From NCBI RefSeq assembly GCF_014154935.1, contig NZ_JACEHH010000007.1, positions 1-64,000 on the forward strand: DNA of 64,000 nt, written 5' to 3'. The DNA is from Stieleria mannarensis. GTDB taxonomy: Bacteria; Planctomycetota; Planctomycetia; Pirellulales; Pirellulaceae. The notes under the pieces were generated by a model. It was not told the origin of the DNA and made no database searches. It saw only the letters and a list, made by a program, of their open reading frames with translations. Positions 53,876 to 63,391 of this stretch are shown in pieces (the stretch's first letter is position 1; the number at the start of each line of letters is the position of its first letter). The position numbers were made by a program, and so were the translations under genes.

Positions 53876-54367
53876 ATGCACGGAAAAGACGCGATTCGCC
53901 AGACGTACGATTTTAGCCGAATGGTCCTATCGTCCTACGTCAGTGATTTGAGCGACGAAGAGCTTTTGACGCGGCCGGCCAAAGGCTGTAACCACGTCGC
54001 CTGGCAGCTCGGACACCTGATCACCGCCGAGTGTGGACTGCTCCATTCGATCGCACCGGGGTTTGCGGTCGCGCTGCCGGAAGGCTTTGTCGAAAAACAT
54101 TCCAAAGAAAACACCGCGAGCGACGATCCGGCGGACTTCGCCAGCAGAGACGAGTACCTGGGTTACTTTGCCGAACTGAAGGAAGCGGCCTTCAAAGCCC
54201 TGGATGCCCAAACCGACGAGGACTTGGCCAAACAAGCCCCCGAGCATCTGCGTCAGATCTGCCCCAACGTCGGCGGCGTTTTCATTCTGATCGCCACGCA
54301 CCCGATGATGCACGCCGGCCAATTCGTGCCCGTCCGACGCGTCCTCGACAAACCCGTGCTGATTTGA
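53876..54367 (+). CDS. DinB-family four-helix protein
   Basis: 163 residues from the ATG at 53876 (MHGKDAIRQTYDFSRMVLSS). DinB/YfiT-like metal-binding bundle: first metal His in CNHVAWQLGHLI, then a central acidic helix (FAELKEAAFKALDAQTDE), and the C-terminal metal His pair in THPMMHAGQFVPVRRVL. DinB-superfamily members often are thiol-dependent (bacillithiol/mycothiol-type) transferases or stress proteins; the substrate here is unknown. The frame continues upstream to 53762 without a ribosome-binding site. It converges on hisF. Confidence 0.87.
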   Translation: MHGKDAIRQTYDFSRMVLSSYVSDLSDEELLTRPAKGCNHVAWQLGHLITAECGLLHSIAPGFAVALPEGFVEKHSKENTASDDPADFASRDEYLGYFAELKEAAFKALDAQTDEDLAKQAPEHLRQICPNVGGVFILIATHPMMHAGQFVPVRRVLDKPVLI

Positions 54368-54390
54368 TGGGGGTGTCCGCCACCTTTTGC

Positions 54391-55158
<768 letters not shown>

Positions 55159-55542
55159 CGATCGGATGGGGATTAATTGGGGCGATTCAGGGAAACAGGG
55201 GCTAGAACGACGTGTTATAGGACAAACTGCGGTCCACTCGAAGGCCGGCGCGAAAAGCGGGCCGGCACGAATGGCACGGGCAGAAGCGCTGCTGTCTCTT
55301 TTGACTTAAAGCCCGTGCGATTCGGAGCAAGTCGCAAAAAACAAACGCCCCACCGGGTGCTTCGCTTTACGGAGACATATCCCTTTTTCGTTTGGTAATC
55401 CTGAAATCCAGCAGGGACAAAGCATTCGGCGTCCGGTTGACCTTCGCTGCGCCCGCGAATTTAATTTGCCATCAACGGTTTTGAGGTTCGCGTCAAAACC
55501 GCATGTTCACCCGTCGCACCTCCCCCATTAGGTCTGCCCCCC
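55159..55542. other. hisF-purH divergent intergenic region
   Basis: 384 bases between two divergent biosynthetic genes. It contains an 8-bp inverted repeat, GCACGGGC (55274-55281) and GCCCGTGC (55311-55318), with a 29-base loop that is too weak to call a regulatory RNA. No purine riboswitch, T-box or PurR-type operator is recognisable. Confidence 0.5.
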
Positions 55543-57111
55543 GTGTCAAATGTCACCCCGGTTCGAAACGCGCTCATTAGTGTCAGCGACAAGCTGGGCC
55601 TGGCCGATCTGGCAGCGGGATTGCAGCGCGACGGTGTCACGATCTACAGCACCGGTGGCACGCGGCGTCACCTGGAACAATCGGGCATCGAGGTGCGGGA
55701 TGTCGCCGAGTACACCGGTTTTCCCGAGATGCTGGATGGTCGCGTCAAAACGCTACACCCCAAAATCTTTGGCGGGATCCTGGCGATCCGCGATCGCGAC
55801 GACCACATGGACGCGATCGACGACCACGACATCGTTCCCTTCGATTTGGTCGTCGTCAACCTGTACCCCTTCGCCGCCACCGCGTCCCGGCCCGGCGTCA
55901 CCTTCGACGAATGTGTCGAGCAAATCGACATCGGGGGCCCCAGCCTGGTCCGTGCGGCGGCCAAAAATCACCAGGACGTCGCGGTCGCGACCAGCCCCGA
56001 GCAGTACGGCGAACTGTTGGAACAGCTTGACGGCGGCGGCACGACGCTGGAATTGAGAAAGCAATTGGCCGCCGACGCGTTCGACCACACCGCGGCCTAC
56101 GATCGCGCGATCGCCGACTACATGCGGGGTGACAGCATCGCCGGCGAATTCCCCTCGTCGATGCACTTGGCGTTGCGCCGCAAGACCCAATTGCGTTACG
56201 GGGAAAACCCGCACCAGCGCGCGGCACTGTATTGCGATCCGACCGTCCGCAGTGCCAACTTGGTTTCGGCGCGACAGATCAGCGGCAAAGAACTCTCGTA
56301 CAACAATCTGCTGGATTTGGATTCGGCGTTAGAAATCGTCCGCGGCCTGTCCAATCCCGCGGTTTCGGTGATCAAGCACAACAACCCCTGCGGTGCCGCC
56401 AGCGACGCCAAGCTGGCCAACGCCTGTCGCAAGGCGCTCGCCGGCGATCCGCTCAGTGCGTTCGGATCGGTGTTGGGATTCAACAAGACCGTCGACATGG
56501 CGACGGCCGAATTGCTGTGCGAACCGGGACTGTTCATCGAAGCCATCGTCGCACCGGATTTCGAAGCCGGCGCGGTCGGATTGCTGACCACGCGTCCGCG
56601 TTGGCGCGAGAACGTGCGGCTGATGCAAGTCGGCATCCTGGACGATCCGCCGCCGGCGATCCAACGCCGGTTCATCAGCGGCGGGATGTTGGTGCAGGAT
56701 GCCGACCGATTGACCAGCCCCCGCGTGCAGTGGGAAACCCCGACGCAAACCAAAGTCGACGAGGACCTTTGGGACGACCTGGTGTTCGGCTGGGAAATGG
56801 TCCGGCACGTCAAAAGCAACGCCATCGTGTTGGCCCAAGACACCTCGCTGGTCGGCGTGGGAGCGGGGCAGATGAGCCGTGTCGACAGTGTCGAAATCTC
56901 GATCGAAAAAGCGGGCGATCGCGCCAAGGGAGCCATCCTGGCTTCCGACGCGTTCTTCCCCTTCCCCGATTCGATCGAAGCGGCCGCCGAAGCGGGAATC
57001 GTCGCGATCATTCAACCCGGCGGCTCGCGACGTGACAGCGAAGTGATCGAAGCCTGCGACCAACATGATCTGCCGATGGTGTTGACCGGGCGTCGGCACT
57101 TTAAACATTAA
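55543..57111 (+). CDS. purH: bifunctional AICAR transformylase / IMP cyclohydrolase
   Basis: 522 residues, GTG start at 55543. Final two steps of purine synthesis: 10-formyl-THF-dependent formylation of AICAR, then ring closure to IMP. N-terminal MGS-like cyclohydrolase domain (about 1-200): NALISVSDKLGLADLAAGL, STGGTRRHLEQSGIEVRDVA, GRVKTLHPKIFGGILAIRD, IDIGGPSLVRAAAKNHQDVA. C-terminal transformylase: LRYGENPHQRAALY, the catalytic KHNNPCGAA (about K278-H279), SNAIVLAQDTSLVGVGAGQM and SDAFFPFPDSIEAAAEAGI. It lacks purD as neighbour. It may share AICAR flux with hisF, which reads away from it. Confidence 0.96.
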   Translation: MSNVTPVRNALISVSDKLGLADLAAGLQRDGVTIYSTGGTRRHLEQSGIEVRDVAEYTGFPEMLDGRVKTLHPKIFGGILAIRDRDDHMDAIDDHDIVPFDLVVVNLYPFAATASRPGVTFDECVEQIDIGGPSLVRAAAKNHQDVAVATSPEQYGELLEQLDGGGTTLELRKQLAADAFDHTAAYDRAIADYMRGDSIAGEFPSSMHLALRRKTQLRYGENPHQRAALYCDPTVRSANLVSARQISGKELSYNNLLDLDSALEIVRGLSNPAVSVIKHNNPCGAASDAKLANACRKALAGDPLSAFGSVLGFNKTVDMATAELLCEPGLFIEAIVAPDFEAGAVGLLTTRPRWRENVRLMQVGILDDPPPAIQRRFISGGMLVQDADRLTSPRVQWETPTQTKVDEDLWDDLVFGWEMVRHVKSNAIVLAQDTSLVGVGAGQMSRVDSVEISIEKAGDRAKGAILASDAFFPFPDSIEAAAEAGIVAIIQPGGSRRDSEVIEACDQHDLPMVLTGRRHFKH

Positions 57112-57199
57112 TCGCAATCGCGGGGCCGCGCCGCTAACGCACGGAGTAACCTGTTGGTGTACGACGTCCCTTCGAGGTCGTCGTGGGGAGTCCGCGGAC

Positions 57200-57222
57200 G
57201 ACGGCCCGGAAGGGCCATCGTA
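57200..57222. repeat. GGCCCGGAAGGGCC palindrome
   Basis: ACGGCCCGGAAGGGCCATCG and flanking GTAC lie in the purH-trpC gap. The core is the inverse-orientation counterpart of the 37-bp units at 25637-25710. Confidence 0.65.
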
Positions 57223-57273
57223 CTTAATCCTGCGCACCAACGACGACTGGGCTGACACACTGGTTTCTACGCA

Positions 57274-58050
57274 ATGACAATCCTTGACGACATCCTGGTC
57301 AAAACTCGCGAAACGATCGCGCGCGATAAGGCAGTCGTCCCCGCGTCCGAATTGGAAGCCGAGCTTGCCGCCCTGCCGCCCTGCCGCGACTTTCACGCCG
57401 CACTTGCCGCCGGCCAGCGCGTCAACTTGATCGCCGAAGTCAAACGGGCCAGCCCCTCGGCGGGCCTGATCCGCGAGGACTTTGATCCGGTAAACATCGC
57501 CAAGTGCTACGTCGATGGCGGCGCCGCCTGCATCAGCGTGCTGACCGACCAACCGTTCTTTCAAGGATCACTGGACTACTTGCGCGACGTCCGCGCCGCG
57601 GTCGACATCCCGATCTTGCGCAAGGACTTTATCGTCGATCGTTACCAGATCCTGCAGGCACGTCATGCCGGCGCGGACTGCGTGTTGCTGATCGCCGAAT
57701 GCTTGCCGCCGGCAGAACTGAAACAGCTGCACGATTTCGCGATCGAACTGGGGATGCAGACCTTGATCGAACTGTTCGCCCCCGAGAACCTGGATGCCGT
57801 CTTGGCCACCGGTACCAAACTGGTCGGGGTCAACAACCGTGACCTGCGGACTTTCAAAACCACACTTCAGCACACCTTGGATCTTTGCCCGTCGATTCCT
57901 CCGGACCGCTTGATCGTTGGTGAAAGCGGCATCCGTGAGCATGCGGACTTGGAGCGGTTGGCCGGCGGCGGTGTCAAAGCGGTGCTGGTCGGCGAATCGC
58001 TGATGAGAAAAGACGACATCACCGCGGCGGTAAGAGAGTTGTTGGGATGA
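57274..58050 (+). CDS. trpC: indole-3-glycerol-phosphate synthase
   Basis: 258-residue (beta/alpha)8 barrel of tryptophan synthesis that decarboxylates and closes CdRP to indole-3-glycerol phosphate. Conserved features: ILDDILVKTRETIARDK, the catalytic Lys in LIAEVKRASPSAGLIREDFD, SVLTDQPFFQGSLDYLRDVR, ILRKDFIVDRYQILQARHAG (second catalytic Lys), LVGVNNRDLRTFKT and IVGESGIREHADLERL. Normal length. Its stop overlaps the next gene by ATGA, coupling it to a membrane glycosyltransferase, an odd pairing that probably reflects transcription economy rather than pathway. Confidence 0.96.
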   Translation: MTILDDILVKTRETIARDKAVVPASELEAELAALPPCRDFHAALAAGQRVNLIAEVKRASPSAGLIREDFDPVNIAKCYVDGGAACISVLTDQPFFQGSLDYLRDVRAAVDIPILRKDFIVDRYQILQARHAGADCVLLIAECLPPAELKQLHDFAIELGMQTLIELFAPENLDAVLATGTKLVGVNNRDLRTFKTTLQHTLDLCPSIPPDRLIVGESGIREHADLERLAGGGVKAVLVGESLMRKDDITAAVRELLG

Positions 58051-59330
58051 CCGACCGCGGCAAACACCTCGCGATCACCGCCATCGTCTGTTTGCTGTTT
58101 TGTCTCGGCGTCGCCCTGACCGCGATCCGCACCGTCTCGCGCTATCAGACGCCTGGGTCACGCGATCTCTCGACCCAAGGGATGTGCGACTTTCATAACG
58201 GGCTGTATTTCCCCGCCACCGCGCTATTGGCCGGCAAAAGTCCTTACGGCCAGCAATACGCCGACGAGTACCCGGTCTCGCGTCAGATCCCGTTCTTTTC
58301 GCCAATCATTCTGGTCTTGCACGCACCGCTGACGTTCTTGCCACTGCCGGTCGCGGACGTTCTGTACTTTTCGATTTCGCTGGTGCTGGTGGTGCTGCTG
58401 GCGATGCTGTCCGCGGCGGCCGCGCGAGTCGACAGACGCGTGGGATGGATCGCGGGGATTGCCGCCGCAATGGTGTTTTCGCGCAGCGGACACATCTCGC
58501 TGTACAACGGCTACTTCACGATCGAATTGGCGCTGGCGACGATCGCCGCAATCCACTTCGCCCGACACCGTCCGCTGGTCGCGGCACTGGCCCTGGCGAT
58601 TGTCTCGGCAAAGCCGACGTTCATTTTGCCGCTGGGTTTCCTGATGCTGGCTCGCGGCAACTTCAAAGCGTTGTTGATCGGAGCGGCAATCAGTGTGGTC
58701 GGGGCGGGGCTGCCGATGACCTACCTGGCGTACCACGAAGGGATCCGCGCGAGCGGTTCGGTCGACATGGCGGCGGGATTTGAAAAGCTTGTCGACGACA
58801 TCGCGACCGCGCAAGAAATTCACATGAATACCCCCGGCGAATCGCCGGTCGAATCCTGGACCCGGTTGGATGCCCTGGCGACCGTTTGTAAATGGACCGG
58901 CAGCGATCCCGGGTCGGCCGTTCAATTGGCTGCCATGATGCTGATCCTGGCATGGCCGATGTGGATTTTGTATCAACGTCAACGAAGCGAGTTGGACGAT
59001 GGTATCGTCGGCGGTACCGGTTGTCTGATCGTGGTCGCCACACTGACCAGCTTGTACCACCAGTCTTACGATGCGTTGATTGTCGTCGCCCCGATCCTGG
59101 GTCTGCTGTTGGCAAACACGGACTTTTGGATGTCAGTTTCCCCCTCGATCCGCGGCGTGCTGGGAGCTTTGCTGGTCTTTCCGGCATTCAACTACCTTTC
59201 GACCCGGAGTTTTCTGTCGCGTCTGGACCTGGGCGAACTGGGATTCAACGTGATCACCAGCCTGAGCGGAGTGGCGTTGATGGTCGCGTTGGTGATGACC
59301 TGCGTGCTGCTCACCAGGAAGGCGACTTAG
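58047..59330 (+). CDS. GT87-like polytopic mannosyltransferase (DUF2029)
   Basis: 427 residues with about ten hydrophobic helices (for example ITAIVCLLFCLGVALTAIRT; VLYFSISLVLVVLLAMLSA; LLIGAAISVVGAGLPMTYLA). The first outer loop carries the GT-C acid motif region, RDLSTQGMCDFHNGLYFPAT, followed by LLAGKSPYGQQYADEYPVSR, typical of DUF2029/GT87 polyprenyl-phosphate-mannose-dependent alpha-mannosyltransferases. It would add mannose to lipid-linked or surface glycans on the periplasmic side. ATGA overlap with trpC; the GT2 gene that could make its polyprenyl-P-sugar donor lies 187 bp downstream. Confidence 0.8.
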   Translation: MTDRGKHLAITAIVCLLFCLGVALTAIRTVSRYQTPGSRDLSTQGMCDFHNGLYFPATALLAGKSPYGQQYADEYPVSRQIPFFSPIILVLHAPLTFLPLPVADVLYFSISLVLVVLLAMLSAAAARVDRRVGWIAGIAAAMVFSRSGHISLYNGYFTIELALATIAAIHFARHRPLVAALALAIVSAKPTFILPLGFLMLARGNFKALLIGAAISVVGAGLPMTYLAYHEGIRASGSVDMAAGFEKLVDDIATAQEIHMNTPGESPVESWTRLDALATVCKWTGSDPGSAVQLAAMMLILAWPMWILYQRQRSELDDGIVGGTGCLIVVATLTSLYHQSYDALIVVAPILGLLLANTDFWMSVSPSIRGVLGALLVFPAFNYLSTRSFLSRLDLGELGFNVITSLSGVALMVALVMTCVLLTRKAT

Positions 59331-59517
59331 GGCTGCGGCGGATTCTTGGCCCCGATCACGCTTCGTCTCTACAAACCCTTGGTGCGAATCCTTCGCCCAC
59401 GTTTGCTGCTCATTCGCAGATCGCCGATAACCCGAACCGCCGGACTGATTTACCTGACCAAATCAATGTAAATCGCTTGCCCGCCCCCCGAACGTACTTA
59501 AACTGCGCCCCATCTCC

Positions 59518-60402
59518 ATGACTTCCCCACGCAGGCCTTTTCAAACAGTCATTCTCCCCATGGACCCCACCCCTCTTGGCGACGTCCCCCCCCAGGCTTC
59601 CCCCGCGGTCGCTCCGCTGGAAACGCCCGCAAGCGACGGTCGCGGCCCGCGATTTCGGCCGGCCAAGGTTTTCCTAGCTCTTCCGGCGTACAACGAACAG
59701 GAAGCCCTGCCGGAGTTGCTGGAGCGGATCGGCGAGGCGTTTGCCGACAACCGGTTGCCCTACGAAGTCGTGGTGGTCGACGATGGCAGCACCGATAACA
59801 CGGCCCAAATCGTTTCCCAACTGTCATTCCAAATGCCGTTGCATCTGGTGCAGCATGCGCAAAATCAGGGACTGGGGATCACCATCCGCGACGCGTTGCG
59901 TGAAGCCGTCGATCGCGCGGGCGAACGCGACATCATCGTGACCATGGATGCCGACAACACGCACCCGCCGGGGCTGATCGACCGCATGGTGCGGATGATT
60001 CATGAAGGATGTGATGTCGTGATCGCGTCCCGATTCGAATCGGGCGGCTGCGCGGTCGGGGTTCCGATCGAACGACACTTCCTGTCCGTCGGGGCACGAT
60101 TGCTGTTCACCCTCCTGTTTCCCACCCGCGGCGTCCGCGATTACACCTCCGGCTTCCGCGCCTATCGGGCTTCGGTCATTCGCCAAGGCTTTGCCGACCA
60201 CGGTGATGCGTTCGTCGGCGAAACGGGTTTCTCCTGCATGGCCGACATCCTGCTGAAACTGCGAAAACAAGGCGCGCTGTTCGGCGAAGCCCCGTTGCGT
60301 TTGCGATACGACCGCAAAGGCGGGGCGAGCAAGATGCAAGTCTTCAAGACGATCTGGTTGACGCTAAAGCTGCTCTCGCGTCACCGATTGGGAGGCAAGT
60401 AG
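59518..60402 (+). CDS. GT2 glycosyltransferase, polyprenyl-phosphate-sugar synthase type
   Basis: 294 residues from 59518, or 280 from the ATG at 59560; the first ~45 residues are Pro-rich and non-conserved. GT-A fold, GT2 family: VFLALPAYNEQEALPELLER, VVVVDDGSTDNTAQIVSQL, the second metal motif VTMDADNTHPPGLIDRMVRM, then DVVIASRFESGG and VRDYTSGFRAYRA. It has no C-terminal membrane helices, and resembles dolichol-phosphate-mannose synthase-like enzymes. It could supply a polyprenyl-P-hexose to the GT87-like enzyme upstream. It is followed after 3 bp by the FAD oxidoreductase, so they are co-transcribed. Confidence 0.88.
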   Translation: MTSPRRPFQTVILPMDPTPLGDVPPQASPAVAPLETPASDGRGPRFRPAKVFLALPAYNEQEALPELLERIGEAFADNRLPYEVVVVDDGSTDNTAQIVSQLSFQMPLHLVQHAQNQGLGITIRDALREAVDRAGERDIIVTMDADNTHPPGLIDRMVRMIHEGCDVVIASRFESGGCAVGVPIERHFLSVGARLLFTLLFPTRGVRDYTSGFRAYRASVIRQGFADHGDAFVGETGFSCMADILLKLRKQGALFGEAPLRLRYDRKGGASKMQVFKTIWLTLKLLSRHRLGGK

Positions 60403-60405
60403 ATC

Positions 60406-61800
60406 GTGCCGTTGGAAAATGAGCCCGGACAAAGCCAGCCGCGATGGCTGGTCATCGGCGGTGGGGTCATGGGATTGAAGATCGCCGACGAATTGGCCGC
60501 CAAAGGTCAACAGGTGACGATCGCCGAAGCGGCGCCCAAGTTCGGCGGATTGACCAGCGCCTGGAAACTCGGTGACGTCACCTGGGATCGCTTCTACCAC
60601 GTCACCCTGCTCAGCGATTCGGTGCTGCGTCGCCAATTGGAATCATTGGGCCTGGAGCGTGAGCTGCAATGGGTCGAAACCAAGACGGGGTTCTACGCCG
60701 GCGGCAAATTGATGTCGATGAGCAACACGCTGGAATTTCTGCGTTTCCCGCCGCTGTCGATACTGCAACGCATTCGATTGGGCGGCACGATCTTTCTGGC
60801 GTCCAAGATTCGCGATTTCCGCAAGATGGAACAACAGTCCGTCGAGACTTGGCTGCGGCGTTGGTCGGGCAAGGGAGCGTTCGAAAAAGTTTGGCTGCCG
60901 CTGCTCAAAGCGAAACTGGGCGACGCCTATCGCCAAACCTCCGCCGCGTTCATCTGGGCCCACACCCAGCGGATGTACAAGGCACGTCGAAGTGGGGCCA
61001 AGAAAGAAATGTTCGGCTACGTCCCCGGCGGCTATGCCAGGATCTTGGACGTCTGGACCAAACAACTGTCTGATCGCGGCGTCCGCTTACTGAGCGGCCA
61101 CGGCGTCAACAGTGTTCGCAAGACCGATGACTCGGCGGCCGGGCGGTTGGAAGTCGATTTCGGCAACGGCCGCGTGGAGACCTTTGACAACGTCGTTTCC
61201 ACGATCGCCTCGCCCTTGATCGCCGAACAATGCGACCAGCTGCGCGAGGATGAAAAATCGAAGCTGCGGGCGATCAAGTACTTGGGTGTCGTCTGCGGAT
61301 CGATGCTGCTGAAGAAACCGATCAGCCCCTACTACGTCACCAACATCACCGACACCTGGGTCCCGCTGACCGGCGTGATCGAGATGTCGACGATCGTCGA
61401 TTCACAATCACAGTTGGGCGGTCATCATCTGGTTTATCTGCCCAAGTACATGACCGACGACCATCCCGATCTGGCCGAACCGGACGAAGACTACAAGCGA
61501 CGTTGCTTGGAAACACTCGAAAAGATGTACGACCACTTCTCACGGGACGATGTGTTGGAATTCAAGGTCGCACGGGCAAGGTACGTCGCCGCCCTGTCGA
61601 CAATCGACTACAGCACCCGTTTGCCGCCGGTCGTGACCAGCGTGCCGGGTTTTTATGCCCTGAATTCGGCCCACATTCTCGAAGGCAATCTGAACGTCAA
61701 CGAAACCCTGCTGTTGGGTGAGCAGAAACTCCGCGACGAGGTCTGGCCCGACTTCCTGGCCCGCGGCCGAGCGACCAGTTCCCCCGCGATGGTCGGGTGA
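60406..61800 (+). CDS. FAD-dependent oxidoreductase (amine oxidase / UDP-galactopyranose mutase-like)
   Basis: 464 residues, GTG start 3 bp after the GT2 stop. N-terminal Rossmann FAD site WLVIGGGVMGLKIADELAAK and VTIAEAAPKFGGLTSAWKLG (GG doublet), then the isoalloxazine-region TWDRFYHVTLL. The C-terminal FAD-closing motif is GFYALNSAHILEGNLNVNET. It belongs to the protoporphyrinogen-oxidase/amine-oxidase superfamily. In this glycosyltransferase context it may be a sugar-modifying enzyme, such as a mutase-like or reductase step on a lipid-linked glycan; a porphyrin role is unlikely given the neighbours. The substrate cannot be read. Confidence 0.8.
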   Translation: MPLENEPGQSQPRWLVIGGGVMGLKIADELAAKGQQVTIAEAAPKFGGLTSAWKLGDVTWDRFYHVTLLSDSVLRRQLESLGLERELQWVETKTGFYAGGKLMSMSNTLEFLRFPPLSILQRIRLGGTIFLASKIRDFRKMEQQSVETWLRRWSGKGAFEKVWLPLLKAKLGDAYRQTSAAFIWAHTQRMYKARRSGAKKEMFGYVPGGYARILDVWTKQLSDRGVRLLSGHGVNSVRKTDDSAAGRLEVDFGNGRVETFDNVVSTIASPLIAEQCDQLREDEKSKLRAIKYLGVVCGSMLLKKPISPYYVTNITDTWVPLTGVIEMSTIVDSQSQLGGHHLVYLPKYMTDDHPDLAEPDEDYKRRCLETLEKMYDHFSRDDVLEFKVARARYVAALSTIDYSTRLPPVVTSVPGFYALNSAHILEGNLNVNETLLLGEQKLRDEVWPDFLARGRATSSPAMVG

Positions 61801-61805
61801 AACAC

Positions 61806-61828
61806 GGGATAGGCTTCCAGCCTGTCAT
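61806..61828 (+). repeat. post-stop AGGCT-TCC-AGCCT hairpin repeat, copy 2
   Basis: Identical to 14115-14137 across 23 bp and, like it, starts within 10 bp of a stop codon (TGA at 61798-61800). Confidence 0.8.
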
Positions 61829-61860
61829 TACTGCCACACGCGGATCACCCGCCTCCCAGG

Positions 61861-62043
61861 CAGAGGTCGTGCGGTTTTTGGAAATCACCCTCCTGGCAGG
61901 AGGGTCGAGCGTAGCGAGGGGAGGTCGAACGGTGAATTGCCGAACAAGATTTTGTCCTTTGGTAACATCGAATCGCGGATCAACCCTCCCCGCTCCGAGC
62001 GCTCACTCCTCCGCGACCCTCCCTGCCAGGGAGGGTGAAGTCG
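61861..62043 (+). repeat. MITE-like element with CACCCTCC/GGAGGGTG ends, copy 1
   Basis: About 183 bp upstream of the FKBP gene. The left end, AGAGGTCGTGCGGTTTTTGG and CACCCTCCTGGCAGGAGGGT, and the right end, CCCTCCCTGCCAGGGAGGGT then GAAG, are both hairpins in a mirror relation. About 90% identical by eye to 63000-63181. No open frame inside. Confidence 0.85.
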
Positions 62044-62197
62044 GATGGTCCGAGGAACGGGAAATCCCCACCCCGGTCCGTTACGTCTGCGACGGATCTT
62101 GTTATCATTTCCCCCTCAAAGGGCTTCACCTTGGAGCCCGCTTCCGTTTCTTCCCTCGTGATGAACGGCGATTGCTTCCACTTATAGGACACTCCCA

Positions 62198-62923
62198 ATG
62201 TATCGTTGCCTGCTGGTGATCACCGCCGTCTCAATGATGACGCTGATGACCGACGCACAAGACCAAACCGCCGCCGATGCCTCCGGTGGCAACCTCGCCA
62301 AGGAAAACCCGATCGGCTACTTCCTGGGCATCTCCATGGGCCAGCAAATGCGGCAACAAGGCCTGAAGGCCGACGACTTTGACCCGCAGGCGTTTGCCGC
62401 CGGCGTGACCGATGCCCTGGCCCAAAACGAACTGCAACTTTCCAACGAGGAATTGCTGGGCGTCCAACAGCAACTGCAAGCCTTGCTGAACCAACGTCAT
62501 CAAGAAATGGCAGCCGCGATCCAGGAGAAAGCCAAAGCGAATAAAGCGAAGGGCCAACAATGGCTGGAAGCCAACTTGAAAAAAGAAGGCGTCAAAGAAC
62601 TCGCCGGGGGCCTGCAGTACAAAGTCATCGAGTCGGGTGACGGAGGATCCCCCAGTCAAAGCGACACGGTCCGCGTGCACTACACCGGAACCCTGATCAA
62701 CGGTGACGTTTTCGACAGCAGCGTCAAACGCGGTGAACCGGCCGAATTCGTCGTCGGCGGCGTGATCAAGGGCTGGCAGATGGCACTGCAAAAGATGAAG
62801 GTCGGCGACAAGTGGATGCTGTACATCCCGCCGGAATTGGCCTACGGCGATCGTGGCAGCCCGGGTGCGATCGGCCCCAACGAAGTGCTGGTGTTCGAAG
62901 TCGAACTGCTGGAAATCCTGTAG
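62198..62923 (+). CDS. fkpA: exported FKBP-type peptidyl-prolyl isomerase
   Basis: 241 residues with a signal peptide (MYRCLLVITAVSMMTLMTDA). A Mip/FkpA-style N-terminal dimerisation region (about 30-85, NPIGYFLGISMGQQMRQQGL) joins through a long Lys/Ala/Gln-rich helix (about 90-125) to the C-terminal FKBP domain (about 135-241): VRVHYTGTLINGDVFDSSVK, FVVGGVIKGWQMALQKMKVG, WMLYIPPELAYGDRGSPGAI, LVFEVELLEIL. The key active-site residues (Tyr, Asp, Phe, Trp, Tyr) are present. It should aid folding of exported proteins. It is bracketed by two ~180-bp repeats. Confidence 0.93.
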   Translation: MYRCLLVITAVSMMTLMTDAQDQTAADASGGNLAKENPIGYFLGISMGQQMRQQGLKADDFDPQAFAAGVTDALAQNELQLSNEELLGVQQQLQALLNQRHQEMAAAIQEKAKANKAKGQQWLEANLKKEGVKELAGGLQYKVIESGDGGSPSQSDTVRVHYTGTLINGDVFDSSVKRGEPAEFVVGGVIKGWQMALQKMKVGDKWMLYIPPELAYGDRGSPGAIGPNEVLVFEVELLEIL

Positions 62924-62999
62924 CGGAACGCTCGCTTGCTTTGCGCAAGGACCGGAAAGCCCGCCCTAGATCTCTGGTAAAGAACTCACCCTCCCTGGA

Positions 63000-63181
63000 A
63001 GAGGCCGTGCGGTTTTTGGAAGAAACCCTCCTGGCAGGAGGGTCGAGCGCAGCGAGGGGAGGTCGAACGGTGAATTGCCGAACAAGCTTTTGTCCTTTGG
63101 TCACATCGAATCGTGGATCAACCCTCCCCGCGTCGTCGCTCACTCCTCCGCGACCCTCCCTGCCAGGGAGGGTGAAGTCGT
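63000..63181 (+). repeat. MITE-like element with CACCCTCC/GGAGGGTG ends, copy 2
   Basis: Direct-repeat partner of 61861-62043, 77 bp after the FKBP stop codon. Internal differences are a handful of substitutions and a short deletion near GCTCCGAGCGCTCAC. Both copies have the same orientation. Confidence 0.85.
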
Positions 63182-63312
63182 AATCGCCCGGTATTTCAGA
63201 GTTTAAAAACCGCACGACCTCTGGATAGGAGGGTCGAGCGCAGCGAGGGGCATAGGCATCAAGTGAAGACGCCCCCTCCTACTGAAAAACAGGCCTCATC
63301 ACTCAGCCCCAT

Positions 63313-63355
63313 ATCATTCTGCCCCGGATCATTCTGCCCCGGATCATTCTGCCAT
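63313..63355 (-). repeat. triple GGCAGAATGATCCGG iteron array
   Basis: Read on the minus strand, three head-to-tail units of GGCAGAATGATCCGG (period 15). The same unit occurs in pairs at 17848, 19138 and 50896. The array lies 37 bp after the PSP1-like stop codon on its transcript side. Confidence 0.85.
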
Positions 63356-63391
63356 CACTGTCCCGATTCCCACCGACGTGACGGGGCGCGT

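Larger units (their letters stand above)
62924..63391. other. repeat-filled gap between the FKBP and PSP1-like genes
   Basis: About 470 bases without a gene. It contains copy 2 of the MITE-like element (63000-63181), a second partial inverted piece of it (AAAAACCGCACGACCTCT at 63205-63222 and GGAGGGTCGAGCGCAGCGAG near 63228), and the triple GGCAGAATGAT iteron at 63313-63355. Confidence 0.65.

Noticed and set aside
55274..55318. regulatory RNA or tRNA-like hairpin upstream of purH
   Set aside because: Only an 8-bp inverted repeat with a 29-base loop; no riboswitch or cloverleaf pattern.
60406..61800. protoporphyrinogen oxidase linked to hemB
   Set aside because: hemB is 17 kb away and the neighbours are glycosyltransferases; only the superfamily is supported.
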